Positions 1 to 10,100 of a DNA stretch of 64,000 bases are shown here, piece by piece. The stretch spans positions 62,001 to 126,000 of the forward strand of contig JBBSFH010000003.1 in the NCBI GenBank assembly GCA_038238915.1. The letters are read 5' to 3'. A program made the translations under genes and the position numbers. Numbering within the stretch: position 1 is the stretch's first letter; every line of letters starts with the position of its first letter. Under the pieces are notes generated by a model, which ran no database searches, was not told the origin of the DNA, and worked only from the letters and a program-made list of their open reading frames with translations. Source of the stretch: JAVVHE01 sp038238915. GTDB lineage: Bacteria; Pseudomonadota; Alphaproteobacteria; Sphingomonadales; Sphingomonadaceae.

Positions 1-1
1 G

Positions 2-469
2 ACGGGAAGTGCCGGGGCGACCGAGCAGACCGGCCAGCTCGCGCTGCTGACCGGGGTCGTGCTGGTCTCCACGCTGATCGTTGGCCACTGGTCCGATCTT
101 CGGCAGCAACGACGCTGGCCGATGACCGTTGCAGCGCTGCTCGGCTCGGGCGCACTCCTTCTGATCGCGACTGGCGGCGCGTGGCCAACGATCATCGCGG
201 GCTACGTCGGCTTTCAGGCGTGTGTCGCCATCTTCATGGCGATCGACAGTGCGCTCGTCGCGCAGTTGCTGGGCGCATACCCTCGGCGCGGCGCGATGCT
301 TGGGGTCATGAACCTCACCAACACGGTCCCCGCGATTGCGGTGGCGAGCGTCGCGCTGTTCGCGCTGGGGGGGCACCGGGGGATCCCCTGGACGCTATGC
401 TTCGAAATTGTTGCTGCGTGCGCGTTGGGTGCCGGGATCCTCGTGCAGTGCATCCGCACGGTACGCTGA
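2..469 (+). CDS. MFS transporter, C-terminal part (cut by the window edge)
   Basis: The reading frame is open from the left edge and ends at 469, giving the last 155 residues of a membrane protein. Several hydrophobic helices are visible. A short loop with HWSDLRQQRR resembles the conserved loop after an odd-numbered MFS helix, and the later stretch ALVAQLL...RGAMLGVMNLTNT is typical of MFS members in sphingomonads and actinobacteria. The substrate cannot be told from this fragment. The gene runs convergently towards the BciA-like gene. It does not look like the PucC/LhaA branch of pigment-cluster MFS proteins, but the N-terminal half would be needed to decide. Confidence 0.75.
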   Translation, partial: TGSAGATEQTGQLALLTGVVLVSTLIVGHWSDLRQQRRWPMTVAALLGSGALLLIATGGAWPTIIAGYVGFQACVAIFMAIDSALVAQLLGAYPRRGAMLGVMNLTNTVPAIAVASVALFALGGHRGIPWTLCFEIVAACALGAGILVQCIRTVR

Positions 470-585
470 GGTGCTGGCCAGCGAGCAGAACCGCCCGACT
501 GGCGAAAAAGCGAGTGCGCTGGAAAGTAGCAGGGTCGGTTTTGCTGCGCGCACGCGGCGGGTTCTGCGGGGTGCGAAATCTTGCC

Positions 586-1611
586 TCAGAATACGGCATG
601 GTCTCCGCGATCGATCGAGGCCTTGCCTGCGACCAGGCGGGCGTAAAAGTCGAAGAGGGTGTCCGATCCGGTCGATGGTGTCGCAGCCGCGTCGTAGGCA
701 CCCGTTGTCGGGTCCAGAACCAGCATCGACTCGGTCGCGTAATAGCGCCCGATGCGGGCCAGTTCCGCCTTCTCCGCCAGTTTGGGAACGACATGACCCA
801 AGGTCGCGAGCACCCCGATGATCAGGTCGAGCAGTGCCACCGGCACGCTTCTGAAACGCGGCGTCCGGTCCAGAAGCGCGAACAGATGTTCGCCCTGTTG
901 CCTGGGGGTGATGGGATCGCCTGGCCCACCGATCGGCAGCACGCGGTTGTACCGGGCTTCGTCACCCAGACATTCGACGATGTAGGTACCCAGATCATCG
1001 TCGCTGATGGGTTTGCACGAAGTCAGCGCGCCGTCGCCAAACAGTAAAAACGGTTTGCCCTTCCTCAATCGGTCGATCTGCCCCGCCAGCGATTTGAAGA
1101 AAGCGGTCGGTCGCACGATCGAGTAAGTGAGTCCGGACCCGATCAGCGCGCTCTCGAAGGCCAGCTTGGCGTGCTGGAATGCCAGGCGCGGCTTTTGCAC
1201 GCAGATCGCCGATACCAGCACCATGTGCGGCACGCCGACCTCCTTGGCGGCGGCCAACGCATTCATGTTGGCGCGATGCTCCACTTCCCACGCGTCTTTG
1301 GGCGCGCCGGTTCGTGAGGCGAGGCAGGAGATCACGGCGTCGAAGCGCTCATCACGAAAGCCGTCGCGCGCCAACGATGCAGGATCGATCACCTCGCCAA
1401 AGCGGACCTCCGCCCCCGCGAGCAGCGTCGTGCTATCCTCCGAGGTCAGCGCGCCGCCGACGCCCGAGCGGCGGCGCACGAAACACACGACATCGTGCCC
1501 GTCCCGCAGGAGGGCGCGCACCGTGGCGCGTCCGATCGCGCCCGTGGCACCGAGAACGAAGACGCGCCTTGGCCGGGAAGATCGGTGGATCACGGGGGAA
1601 TTCAGGCTCAT
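586..1611 (-). CDS. bciA: BciA-like divinyl chlorophyllide a 8-vinyl reductase
   Basis: A 341-residue NAD(P)-binding protein of the atypical short-chain dehydrogenase type. The Rossmann motif GATGAIGR lies at residues 21-28. The segments SAICVQKP (about 134-141), YSIVRPTAFFKSLAGQ (about 163-178) and CKPISDDDL (about 199-207) match the BciA/DVR family, which reduces the 8-vinyl group of divinyl chlorophyllide with NADPH in (bacterio)chlorophyll synthesis. The ATG at 1611 gives the family's usual length; an in-frame start 54 bases upstream is less likely. No other photosynthesis gene is visible, so the pigment role rests on family resemblance alone. A related NmrA-like reductase with another substrate is the alternative. 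Confidence 0.7.
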   Translation of the reverse strand: MSLNSPVIHRSSRPRRVFVLGATGAIGRATVRALLRDGHDVVCFVRRRSGVGGALTSEDSTTLLAGAEVRFGEVIDPASLARDGFRDERFDAVISCLASRTGAPKDAWEVEHRANMNALAAAKEVGVPHMVLVSAICVQKPRLAFQHAKLAFESALIGSGLTYSIVRPTAFFKSLAGQIDRLRKGKPFLLFGDGALTSCKPISDDDLGTYIVECLGDEARYNRVLPIGGPGDPITPRQQGEHLFALLDRTPRFRSVPVALLDLIIGVLATLGHVVPKLAEKAELARIGRYYATESMLVLDPTTGAYDAAATPSTGSDTLFDFYARLVAGKASIDRGDHAVF

Positions 1612-1695
1612 ACGGTTCCGGGTCAGCGGTTGAACATCGGCAGCGATCAAACTGCCCGGGTACAAGCCATTGTTACCGTCGAAGCGCCCAAGGGG

Positions 1696-4600
1696 TCATG
1701 GCAAGTCCTGTCCGCCTTCGGCAGCGCGGACACGCAGCTCCGCCGATTGGGGGATAGTGACCGGGGCGACGCCTGCCTTCACCATGCGCGCGTTGAGCGC
1801 GGCGAGATCGCTCGCACGCGCGCGCCAAGCAGCCCAATCGGTATCGATCGTCGCGCGGGTTTCGGCGAACACCGCCTGCATCGCTGCGGTGGGGGCCGTG
1901 TCGCTGCCCTCGGCGGCGGATTCGAGCGCGGCGAGATGGCCGCTGCTGGCCGCGAAGCCCGTGCGTGGCTTGGGTACGAGGCTGGCGGCGAATGTGCGGA
2001 CGTCGGCGGCGAGGGCTGCGTCCTTCAACGCGGACGCGCGCTTCCCCATCGCCTCGCGCACCGCACTGGTCTCGGCTTCGCCGCGCCATGCGTTGTCCAT
2101 CGCGGGGGCGAGCGCGGCGGAGAAGGCAGCCGAGGCGGCATAGTCCGCGCCGGTGACACGCGGATCGGGGGCGACGTGGATGGCCGCGCGCTGCTCGCGG
2201 CCGTCGGCGTTGAGGACGATCGTGTAGTCGCCGGGCACGACCCACGCGCCTTCGGGCAGGAGCGGCGTGTCCTGTCCCCATATCGCCGCGATGCTGTAGG
2301 CATATTCGGCGGCGCGCGGGCGTGGGCGGCGCAGGTTCCAGATCAACCGGTGATGGCCGGGCGCAGCGGACAGCGCGGGCTGCGGGCGAACCCAGCCCGG
2401 CGCGAAATAGCGTTCGGCATCGATCTGCTCGGGCTTGTCGTCGCTGGCAAACGCACGGACGAGAGCGCCCGCGCGGTCGCGGATTTCGAGGCGCACCGGA
2501 CCCTTGTGCGCCGCACCCAGCCAGTAATCGATCGTCGCACCCTCGGGCGGGTTCTCGCCGACCGGCGTCTCGGGCGGCAGCGGCGTATCGCGGTTCATGT
2601 TCGTGCGTACCCGCATGGCGATAGCAGGCGCAAACAGGTGTGCGCGTTCGCGCGCTACTGCAGGGGCGAGCTGGCGCAGGTGGGCGAGATCGCCCAGCAC
2701 CCATATCGCGCGGCCTTGCGTGGTGACGATCAGATCGTCGCCGTGGATCAACAAGTCGCGCGCCCACGCGGTCGGCAGGTTGTGCTGGAGCGGCTGCCAG
2801 TGATCGCCATCGTCGAAACTCACGAACACGCCGGTCTCGGTGCCCGCATAGAGCAGACCCGTCTTGACCGGATCGATGCGCACCACGCTCACGATCTGGT
2901 TGGCGGGGAGACCGTTCGTGATCGATTGCCACGTCGCGCCGCCGTCGTGCGTGCGAAAAACGTGCGGCGCGAAATCGTCGAGTCGCTGGCCGTCGATGGC
3001 GACATAGGCCGCGCGCGCATCGGTGCGCGCAAGATCGATGCCGCTCACCTTCGCCCACGCGTGCACACCCGGCGGAGTGACGTTCGCCCAATGCGCGCCA
3101 CCATCGCGCGTCATTTGCACGAGGCCGGTGTCGGTGCCCGCCCACACATCGTCCGCCGCCAGCGGCGAGGGTTCGAGCGCGGTGATCGTGCCGTAGCCGC
3201 ACGCCTTCGCGTCCGCGACCGCGACATCGCCGTCGCATCTCTGTGCGCCCGCCGTCTTGCCAGTCAGGTCGGGGCTGATCTCCGCCCACGTCCGCCCCTG
3301 ATCACGGCTGCGGAATACAATCTCGCCGCCCAGATACAGCGCCGGCGGCCCGGCGCGCGAGGCGACGAGCGGCGTCACCCAGTTATAGTGATGCTTCACC
3401 GTCGTCGGCCGTTGGCCGTAGCTCGATACTGGCCATGGCGAGATTTCGCTGACCTGCCCCGTGCGCGCATCCCACCGGCTGACGTGACCGCCAAGGCCCG
3501 AGCCATAGACGATGTTCGGATCGGCGGGATCGGGGATGTCGTAATCGCGCTCGTCCCCGCCGACGGGGTGCCAGTCGCGGAAATTGGGCGCGCCATAGTC
3601 GGAGCGGCTGGCGATGCCGACCGTGCCGCTGTCCTGCTGGCCCGAATACACCCAATAAGGGAAGCGATCGTCGGCGGCGAGGTGGTAGAACTGCCCCGTC
3701 GGCTGGTTGTACCAGTCGCTCCAGTTTCGTCCGCCATCGACGCTGATCACCGCGCCCTGATCGCTCGCGGTCGCCATGTGGTCGGGATGCGCGGGGTTGA
3801 TCCAGACCTGGTGGTAATCGTCCCCGCCGGGCGAGCCTTTGACGATGGCGCAGCGCGCGCCGCCCTGATCGCAGCGGCGGATCGATTGGCCGACCAGATA
3901 GACCACGTCGGGATCGCGCGGATCGATCGTGACGCGATTCGAATAGTAGCTGATGAACGCCTTGCCGTCGTTGACGCGCTTCCAGTTCGCGCCCGCATCG
4001 TCCGATCGCCAAAGGCCGCCCGACGTGTCCGATTCGATCACCGCGTAAATCCGCAGTCCAGCGGCGGTGCGCGCGGTGGCGAGGCTGATGCGGCCGAGCG
4101 GGCCTTCGGGCCAACCGCCGCCGGCCATTCGCCGCCACGTCACCCCGCCGTCGTCCGAGCGGTACAGCCCGCTGCCCGCTCCAGCGACCTTGGTGAAATA
4201 GCTTTGCCACGGATATTGCCGTGCTTCCCATGTTGCGGCGAAGACCGTGTCCGGATGCGCGGGATCGGCCGCCAGATCGACCGCGCCGGTCTGCTCACCT
4301 GGCGCGAGCGTATGCGTCCAGTGCTTGCCGCCATCGACAGAGCGGTAGACGCCGCGATCGGGGCCGGGGCCGAAGAAATGGCCGACTGCCGCGACCAACA
4401 CTTTGTCGGGATCGCGTGGATCCACGTGGATGCGCCCGATATAGCGGGTATCGGCAAGGCCAACGTCGGTCCACGTCCGCCCGCCATCAGCCGATCGGTA
4501 CACGCCGCGCCCCGCCTGCACGTCGTAGCGCGGTTCGGGCTGGCCCGCGCCCACGTAGAGCACATCGGGGTTGGACGGCGCGACCGCGATCGCGCCGATT

Positions 4601-4902
4601 GCCGAACTCGGCCCATGATCGAACAGCGATACCCATGTGCGCCCGGCGTTGTCTGTGCGCCACACGCCGCCGCCCGCCGAGCCGATGTAGAAAGTGTCGG
4701 GCCGCGCGGGCACGCCCTCGATCACCGACGCCCAGCCGCCTCGGTACGGGCCGAGCAGCCGCCAGTGGGCTGCAGCGTAGAGCGCGGGATCCACCGTCGA
4801 AGACGTCGCGGCGCTGGTGGAGGAAACTGCCGCCGAGAGCAGTGCGAAGGCCAGCCCAAGCATCGCGACGATTCTGCTGCCAATCGGTTCGATCAATTTC
4901 AT
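1696..4902 (-). CDS. Secreted Asp-box (BNR) beta-propeller protein, second copy
   Basis: A 1068-residue protein with an N-terminal signal peptide (hydrophobic core about residues 10-30, ending near SAA). Repeated Asp-box motifs of the S/T-x-D-x-G-x-T-W type are spread over roughly residues 80-700, for example TDNAGRTW, SADGGRTW, SVDGGKHW, SDDGGVTW and THDGGATW. This predicts one or two sortilin/VPS10-like or xyloglucanase-like propellers. The C-terminal third looks like an Ig-like domain (PGHHRLIWNLR) followed by a helical end. It begins 11 bases after the TonB-receptor gene, so the two are probably co-transcribed. It is a paralogue of the protein at 7116-10343. Many such proteins are annotated as glycosyl hydrolases, but I see no catalytic signature, so binding or enzymatic function is open. 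Confidence 0.8.
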   Translation of the reverse strand: MKLIEPIGSRIVAMLGLAFALLSAAVSSTSAATSSTVDPALYAAAHWRLLGPYRGGWASVIEGVPARPDTFYIGSAGGGVWRTDNAGRTWVSLFDHGPSSAIGAIAVAPSNPDVLYVGAGQPEPRYDVQAGRGVYRSADGGRTWTDVGLADTRYIGRIHVDPRDPDKVLVAAVGHFFGPGPDRGVYRSVDGGKHWTHTLAPGEQTGAVDLAADPAHPDTVFAATWEARQYPWQSYFTKVAGAGSGLYRSDDGGVTWRRMAGGGWPEGPLGRISLATARTAAGLRIYAVIESDTSGGLWRSDDAGANWKRVNDGKAFISYYSNRVTIDPRDPDVVYLVGQSIRRCDQGGARCAIVKGSPGGDDYHQVWINPAHPDHMATASDQGAVISVDGGRNWSDWYNQPTGQFYHLAADDRFPYWVYSGQQDSGTVGIASRSDYGAPNFRDWHPVGGDERDYDIPDPADPNIVYGSGLGGHVSRWDARTGQVSEISPWPVSSYGQRPTTVKHHYNWVTPLVASRAGPPALYLGGEIVFRSRDQGRTWAEISPDLTGKTAGAQRCDGDVAVADAKACGYGTITALEPSPLAADDVWAGTDTGLVQMTRDGGAHWANVTPPGVHAWAKVSGIDLARTDARAAYVAIDGQRLDDFAPHVFRTHDGGATWQSITNGLPANQIVSVVRIDPVKTGLLYAGTETGVFVSFDDGDHWQPLQHNLPTAWARDLLIHGDDLIVTTQGRAIWVLGDLAHLRQLAPAVARERAHLFAPAIAMRVRTNMNRDTPLPPETPVGENPPEGATIDYWLGAAHKGPVRLEIRDRAGALVRAFASDDKPEQIDAERYFAPGWVRPQPALSAAPGHHRLIWNLRRPRPRAAEYAYSIAAIWGQDTPLLPEGAWVVPGDYTIVLNADGREQRAAIHVAPDPRVTGADYAASAAFSAALAPAMDNAWRGEAETSAVREAMGKRASALKDAALAADVRTFAASLVPKPRTGFAASSGHLAALESAAEGSDTAPTAAMQAVFAETRATIDTDWAAWRARASDLAALNARMVKAGVAPVTIPQSAELRVRAAEGGQDLP

Positions 4903-4913
4903 GTTCCCACTGC

Positions 4914-7001
4914 CTAAAGCCGCCGCTCGATCGTGAGCAGCACCCGCCGCCCGGTCAGGCGGTAAATCTGCTGGTCGCCAAGTTCGCTCGCGATTACAGG
5001 GTCACGCGCGTCGGTCAGGTTGTCAACGTCGACGAACATGCCCCAGGAGCGGGAGCGCCAGCCGATGCGACCGTCGACGGTGGCGTAAGCGCCCGCGAGC
5101 GCGGTGTTCTGCTTGTCGAGGTAGCGCGCTCCAGCATAGCGCAGTGTCGCGGACGCTTGCGGACCGCTCGGCGGAGCGTAGGTGGCGACCAGCGAAGCGA
5201 GATCCTCGGGACTGAGGACGAGGCGGTGGCCGCCAAGCTGTTCGGTACCGCCATCGGCTGTAACCTGCACATAATCGGTGAAGCGCGCGATGTGGTGCGC
5301 GTAGCTCGCGGACAATGTGAAATCCACGGTCAGCGTGGCGCGGCCTTCGATCTCGAAGCCACGGAAACGCTCGGCTCCCGCACTCGCGAGCGCGGGCAGG
5401 CCCTTCACATTCTGCGCGATGACGAGATTGCGGAAGCGCGTATCGAAATAGCTCGCCTGTGCGCCGAAGCGGCCGTGCCCGAGCGCGGCGCGCGCACCCG
5501 CTTCCCAGCCGTGCGCGGTTTCGGGGCGAAGGATCGTTCCCTCCGCCTCGGGGCCGAAGTCGATCGCGGCGGGCTTGAACGTGTCGCGGTAGTCGGCAAA
5601 CGCGACGAATCCGTTCTCGCCCGCCTGCCAGAGCGCGTAGCTCGCACCGCCCGAACCGCTCAGCCGAGTGCGCATGAGGCTGCCGCAGGTGTCGGCGGGC
5701 GCGTTGCCACCGCCGTCGATGCGCCCGGCGCAGCGGCCCTCCCAGGTGTGGTTGACCCGCAAGCCGCCTTGCAACTCGAGCCGTTCGAGCGGGCGAAGTA
5801 CGCCGTTCGCATAGCCGCCCGCAAAGACGCGCTCGTCACGCACGATCGTCGATTCGTCTATGGGGATGCCATAGCTGTCGGGCGCGTTCGAACCAGCGGG
5901 CAGTACGCCATATTCGAAGTTTAGGCTGCGCTGGTGGCCCGTTCCATACAGCAGGTCAGCGCCCGCCACCCAATCGAACACCGCGCTTTTGCCCGCGAGA
6001 TGCGTGTCGAAATAGGCGTCGGTCGTCCACACGCGCTGGCGGAAGCCATCGGCGTTGTGCGTGACGCCATCGGGGGCGAAATCGGCGCGTAGATAGCCGC
6101 GAGTGTTGCGGCTCCACGTCTGCGCAACCGAGGCGGTCGTCTGCCAATCCACGCGCCCGAGCGTGGAGATCAGCCCGAGGATTTCCTGCACCCGGTCCTG
6201 ATCGCCGCGCGCGTCGGAGGGATTCACATTGGCATCGAGCGGGAAACGCGGCGTCAGTCCGGTGCCCTCGCGCGGATGCGGGCTGTAGGGTGACTGTCCA
6301 AGCCGCGTCAGATCGAGATCGAACCGCAGACGGCCGATGCCGGTGTCGGCGGCGGCGCGGTAGAGCAGATGCTCGCGGTCGAAGCCGCCCCGGTGCTGTG
6401 CGGTGTCACGGGTTTCGGCGCTGGCGGCGATCGATTGCGCGATGTCGCCCAGCCGTGGCAGATTTCTGGCGAAGGCAAAGCGGGCAGAGGCGCGTGTGCC
6501 GCCCTGTACCAGCGTCTCGGTCGGCTGTTCGCCGGGCTGATAGTGTAGCACCTGCACCACGCCCACGAAGCTCGTCGCGCCGTAGCTGACCGGCGCGGAG
6601 CCGCGCAGCACTTCGATCCGTTCAATATTGGTCAGATCGAGCGTGGGCGTCTGCGGGTTGAACGCGCCGCCGTAGGGGACGCCGTCGATCACGAGCAGAT
6701 AGGCATCGAACTCGGTCAAACCCTGGAGCGCGATCACGCTTGACGCGGGGCCAGCGTCCCCGCCGGGGACCACTTCAACCCCTGCCGCCTCGGCGAGTGC
6801 ACCGCGCAGATCGTAGGCGCCGCGCCTGGTGAGGTCCGCGCCGTCGATCAGCGTTGTCACCGCCGGATAGGTGAGCGCGGGTTCGGGAGCTTTGGTCGCG
6901 GTGACGAGGATGGCGTCGGCGCCGTCGGCACTCGCGGCTGTTGCCCAAACGAGCACAAGCACCGCGCAACCGAACCGAACCATCGAAGACAATTTCCCCA
7001 T
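4914..7001 (-). CDS. TonB-dependent outer-membrane receptor
   Basis: A 695-residue protein with a signal peptide (VLVLVWATAASA). The plug domain occupies about residues 30-150 and shows DAILVTATK near the TonB-box position, VIDGVPYGG and IERIEVLRGSAPVSYG. A beta-barrel follows, with the C-terminal signature LTDARDPVIASELGD and a final amphipathic strand. It would import a ligand across the outer membrane using TonB energy. It is a short receptor without an N-terminal secretin/TonB signalling domain, so it probably does not signal to a sigma factor. It lies between two paralogous secreted propeller genes. The ligand is not evident from the sequence. Confidence 0.9.
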   Translation of the reverse strand: MGKLSSMVRFGCAVLVLVWATAASADGADAILVTATKAPEPALTYPAVTTLIDGADLTRRGAYDLRGALAEAAGVEVVPGGDAGPASSVIALQGLTEFDAYLLVIDGVPYGGAFNPQTPTLDLTNIERIEVLRGSAPVSYGATSFVGVVQVLHYQPGEQPTETLVQGGTRASARFAFARNLPRLGDIAQSIAASAETRDTAQHRGGFDREHLLYRAAADTGIGRLRFDLDLTRLGQSPYSPHPREGTGLTPRFPLDANVNPSDARGDQDRVQEILGLISTLGRVDWQTTASVAQTWSRNTRGYLRADFAPDGVTHNADGFRQRVWTTDAYFDTHLAGKSAVFDWVAGADLLYGTGHQRSLNFEYGVLPAGSNAPDSYGIPIDESTIVRDERVFAGGYANGVLRPLERLELQGGLRVNHTWEGRCAGRIDGGGNAPADTCGSLMRTRLSGSGGASYALWQAGENGFVAFADYRDTFKPAAIDFGPEAEGTILRPETAHGWEAGARAALGHGRFGAQASYFDTRFRNLVIAQNVKGLPALASAGAERFRGFEIEGRATLTVDFTLSASYAHHIARFTDYVQVTADGGTEQLGGHRLVLSPEDLASLVATYAPPSGPQASATLRYAGARYLDKQNTALAGAYATVDGRIGWRSRSWGMFVDVDNLTDARDPVIASELGDQQIYRLTGRRVLLTIERRL

Positions 7002-7008
7002 TACATAT

Positions 7009-7098
7009 CGTCATCCTGAACCCGCTTCAGGGTCCACCTTCACGGTTCGACCGGGCGGCGAAGAGGCAGGTGGATGCTGAAACGGGTTCAGCATGACG
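7009..7098. repeat. Imperfect inverted repeat (REP-like intergenic hairpin)
   Basis: Two 31-base arms, 7009-7039 and 7068-7098, are reverse complements at 27 of 31 positions around a 28-base centre. The arms carry CGTCATnCTGAACCCG, a kind of palindrome I recognise between genes in sphingomonads. It sits between the upstream propeller gene and the TonB-receptor gene, both on the minus strand. It could stabilise the upstream message or weaken readthrough. There is no U-tract, so it is not a standard intrinsic terminator. Confidence 0.7.
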
Positions 7099-7115
7099 GG
7101 TGTCTATAATAGGCG

Positions 7116-10100
7116 TCAGTCCTTCTCGCCCGTCGCGGTCAGATCGCCCGCGTCTCCCAGGAAACGCGTCCCGAGCAGCCCGCGCGCGAGCGCGGCGGCC
7201 GGGCCGCCCGTCGCACTATCGGGATCGATCACGATCGCCGCCAGCTCGATCGGCTGCAGGTGCGCAGCCTGCAACGCGGTGTTGAGCCGCGCCGCGTCGC
7301 TCGCCTTCAGCGTCGCGAACTGATCCTCCACCTCTTTCAGCTCGCGCTCGAGCGCGTCGACCCGTGCGAGCGCATAGGGGGTGGGCCGCCCCTCGGTCGA
7401 GGTGACCGCGCCATAGGCATAGTCCATATTCTCGCGCAGCCGTTCCTCGCCGGTGATCGCGCCGCCCTCTTTGGTTGCGACGAGTTGCCTGCGCAGCGTG
7501 TCCGCGCGCGTGGATAGCGCGGTCGCCTGGCTCCTCAACGCCGCCGACGCGCCCGGTTTGCCAGCGATCGCATCGCTCTGCGCGCGCACGCTGTTGATTC
7601 CCGCCACCAGCGCGCTCATCCGCTCATACAGGGTCTTCACGTGGCTGGCCGCCGCATATTGCGCGCGTCGATCGTCGATCGTGTAGGTCGCGCGACGATC
7701 GAGCCCCACTATCAGCGGCATCGTCGTCACCTCGCCCTCCTTGGTCAGCCGCACCGTGTAGTTGCCCGGCAGAACGCGCGGTCCTTGGGTGGAGCGCCCC
7801 GCGATCGAGGCGGCGGGTGGCACCAGCGGCGGCTTCTCGCGCATCGACCAGACGACGCGGTTCAACCCCTTGCGCTTGGAGGCAGGGAGTTCTTCCACCA
7901 GCTTGCCGTCCGGCGCAAGTACTTCGAGCTTCATGCGCCCGATCACGTGGCGCGCCTTCTGATAGTAAGTGATCACCGCGCCATCGGGCGGGTTCTCGCC
8001 TGCGTAGGTGGCATCGCCCTCGGGCCAGCCGCCACTGCCGCCGATGCGCTGCTGCACCGGCGCTGCGGGGATCAGCGCGGCATTTGCAGCCAGCCGCGCC
8101 GATGTGAGCGCGCGCAGCGGTGCGATATCGTCGACGATCCAGATGCCGCGGCCGTGCGTGGCTATCGCCATCGCGTCGTCGCGGTCCTGGATCGCGATGT
8201 CGCGCACCGCGACGGCGGGGAAATTGCCCGGCTTGAACTGTGCCCAGTTCACGCCTGCGTCGGTGGAGACGAACAGGCCGAACTCGGTGCCGACGAACAG
8301 GATGCGCGGATCGAGCCGGTCTTCGCGGACGACATAGGCGTAACCGCTGACACCCGGCGTCGATGGGCCCAACAACCGCTTCCATGTCGTGCCAAAATCA
8401 CGCGTTACGAACAAATGGGGTGCGAAATCACCGAAGCTGTGCCGATCGACGACAACATAGGCGGTCGCCGCGTCGTGACGGCTCGCCTCGACCCAGTTGA
8501 TCCATTCGCCCTTGGGAAGTTTCAGATTGGCCGTCAGGTTGCGCCAGTTCGCGCCTCCGTCGCGCGTGAGCTGCACATTGCCGTCGTCGGTACCCGCCCA
8601 GATCGTGCCTGCAGCCTTCGGACTTTCCGAGACCGAATAGATCGTGGTGTGCATTTCAGCGGCCGAGTTATCGACCGTGATGCCGCCCGATTCTTCCTGC
8701 TTCTGCCTGGCTGGATCGTTCGTCGTCAGATCGGGCGAGATGCGGTCCCACGTCTGGCCATGATCGCGGCTGCGGAACAGGAACTGCGAACCGATATAGA
8801 TCGTGCCCTTCTCGTGCGGCGACTGCGCGATCGGCGTATTCCAGTTGAAGCGCAGCTTCTCCTTGTATCCGCCCTTGGGCTGAATATCGCGCTGCTCCAG
8901 CGTCTTGCGGTTGATGCGGACGATCGTGCCGCCCTGGAATTCGGTATAAGCGTAATCGGGATCGGCGGGATCGCTGAACGCCCACATTCCGTCGCCGTTG
9001 CCGATGTTCTCCCAGCGGCTGTTGGTGACGCCGCCGGGATAGGCGCTGTCGGCCACCCAGCTCGAATTGTCCTGTAGGCCGCCATAGACCTGATAGGGAT
9101 CCTTGTTGTCGGCGCTCACATGGTAGAACTGGCTGATGGGGAGATTATAGCCCTTCCACCATTTGCTGCCGCCATCGTGGCTGATCCACAACCCGCCATC
9201 ATCCCCGCCCACCACCATCTTGGGGTTAGTGGGATTGATCCAGATATCGTGCCAGTCACCATGGCTGCCGCCTGCAGTATCGGCAAAGCTCTTGCCGCCA
9301 TCTTCGGACACGATCATCCGCAGGTTCATCTTGAAGACGCGGTCGGCGTTCTTCGGATCGACGATCATGCGGCTGAAGTAGAACGGCCGCCAGACCATGT
9401 TGCGGCTGCGATCGCGCTCCTCGAAGCTGCGCCCGCCGTCGTCGGACACATACAGCGCCGAGCGCACGTTTTCGACGAAGGCATAGACACGGCTGGGCTT
9501 CGAAGGCGCGAACACCACCTCGATGCGCCCCCATGGGCCCTTGGGCAGGCCCTTGGTGTTCGCAGCCGTCATGGCAGACCAGTGCGCGCCGCCGTCCACC
9601 GAGGTCAGCATCGCGCTGCCCGAAGGCGCCTCGGGGCCCTCGCCGCCCGAGCGGAAGGTCCAGCCCTTGCGTCGGAAGTCCCAAAGCCCCGCGATCAGCC
9701 GATCGGGGTTGGACGGATCGAGGGCGATCGAGGAACAGCCCGTCGACAGGTTCGCTCCGGTGAGGATCTGCGTCCAATGCTGGCCGCCGTCCACTGTCTT
9801 GTAGAGCCCCCGGTCGCGGCTGTCGGACCAGAGCGGACCGGGCGCGCACACATAAACCGTGTTGCCGCCCCGCGGATCGACCGCAATGCGCGTGATCCGC
9901 TCGGTCTTGGGCAAGCCCATGTTGGTCCAGGTCACGCCGCCGTCGATGGACTTGTAGATGCCGTTGCCGATCGAAACCGAGTTGCGCGTCCAGCTTTCGC
10001 CGGTACCCGCCCAGACCACCTGCGGATTGGTGGGATCGAGTGCGAGCGCACCGATCGATTGCACGGGCTGCTTATCGAACACCGGGCGGAACGTCGTACC

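Noticed and set aside
2..469. PucC/LhaA-type pigment-complex transporter beside the BciA-like gene
   Set aside because: The visible C-terminal half looks like a generic MFS protein rather than the PucC branch, and orientation is convergent, so no photosynthesis link is claimed.
1495..4917. Open frame of 1140 codons on the plus strand
   Set aside because: It is antisense to the propeller gene at 1696-4902, is Arg/Ala/Gly-rich with no fold-like pattern, and arises from high GC content.
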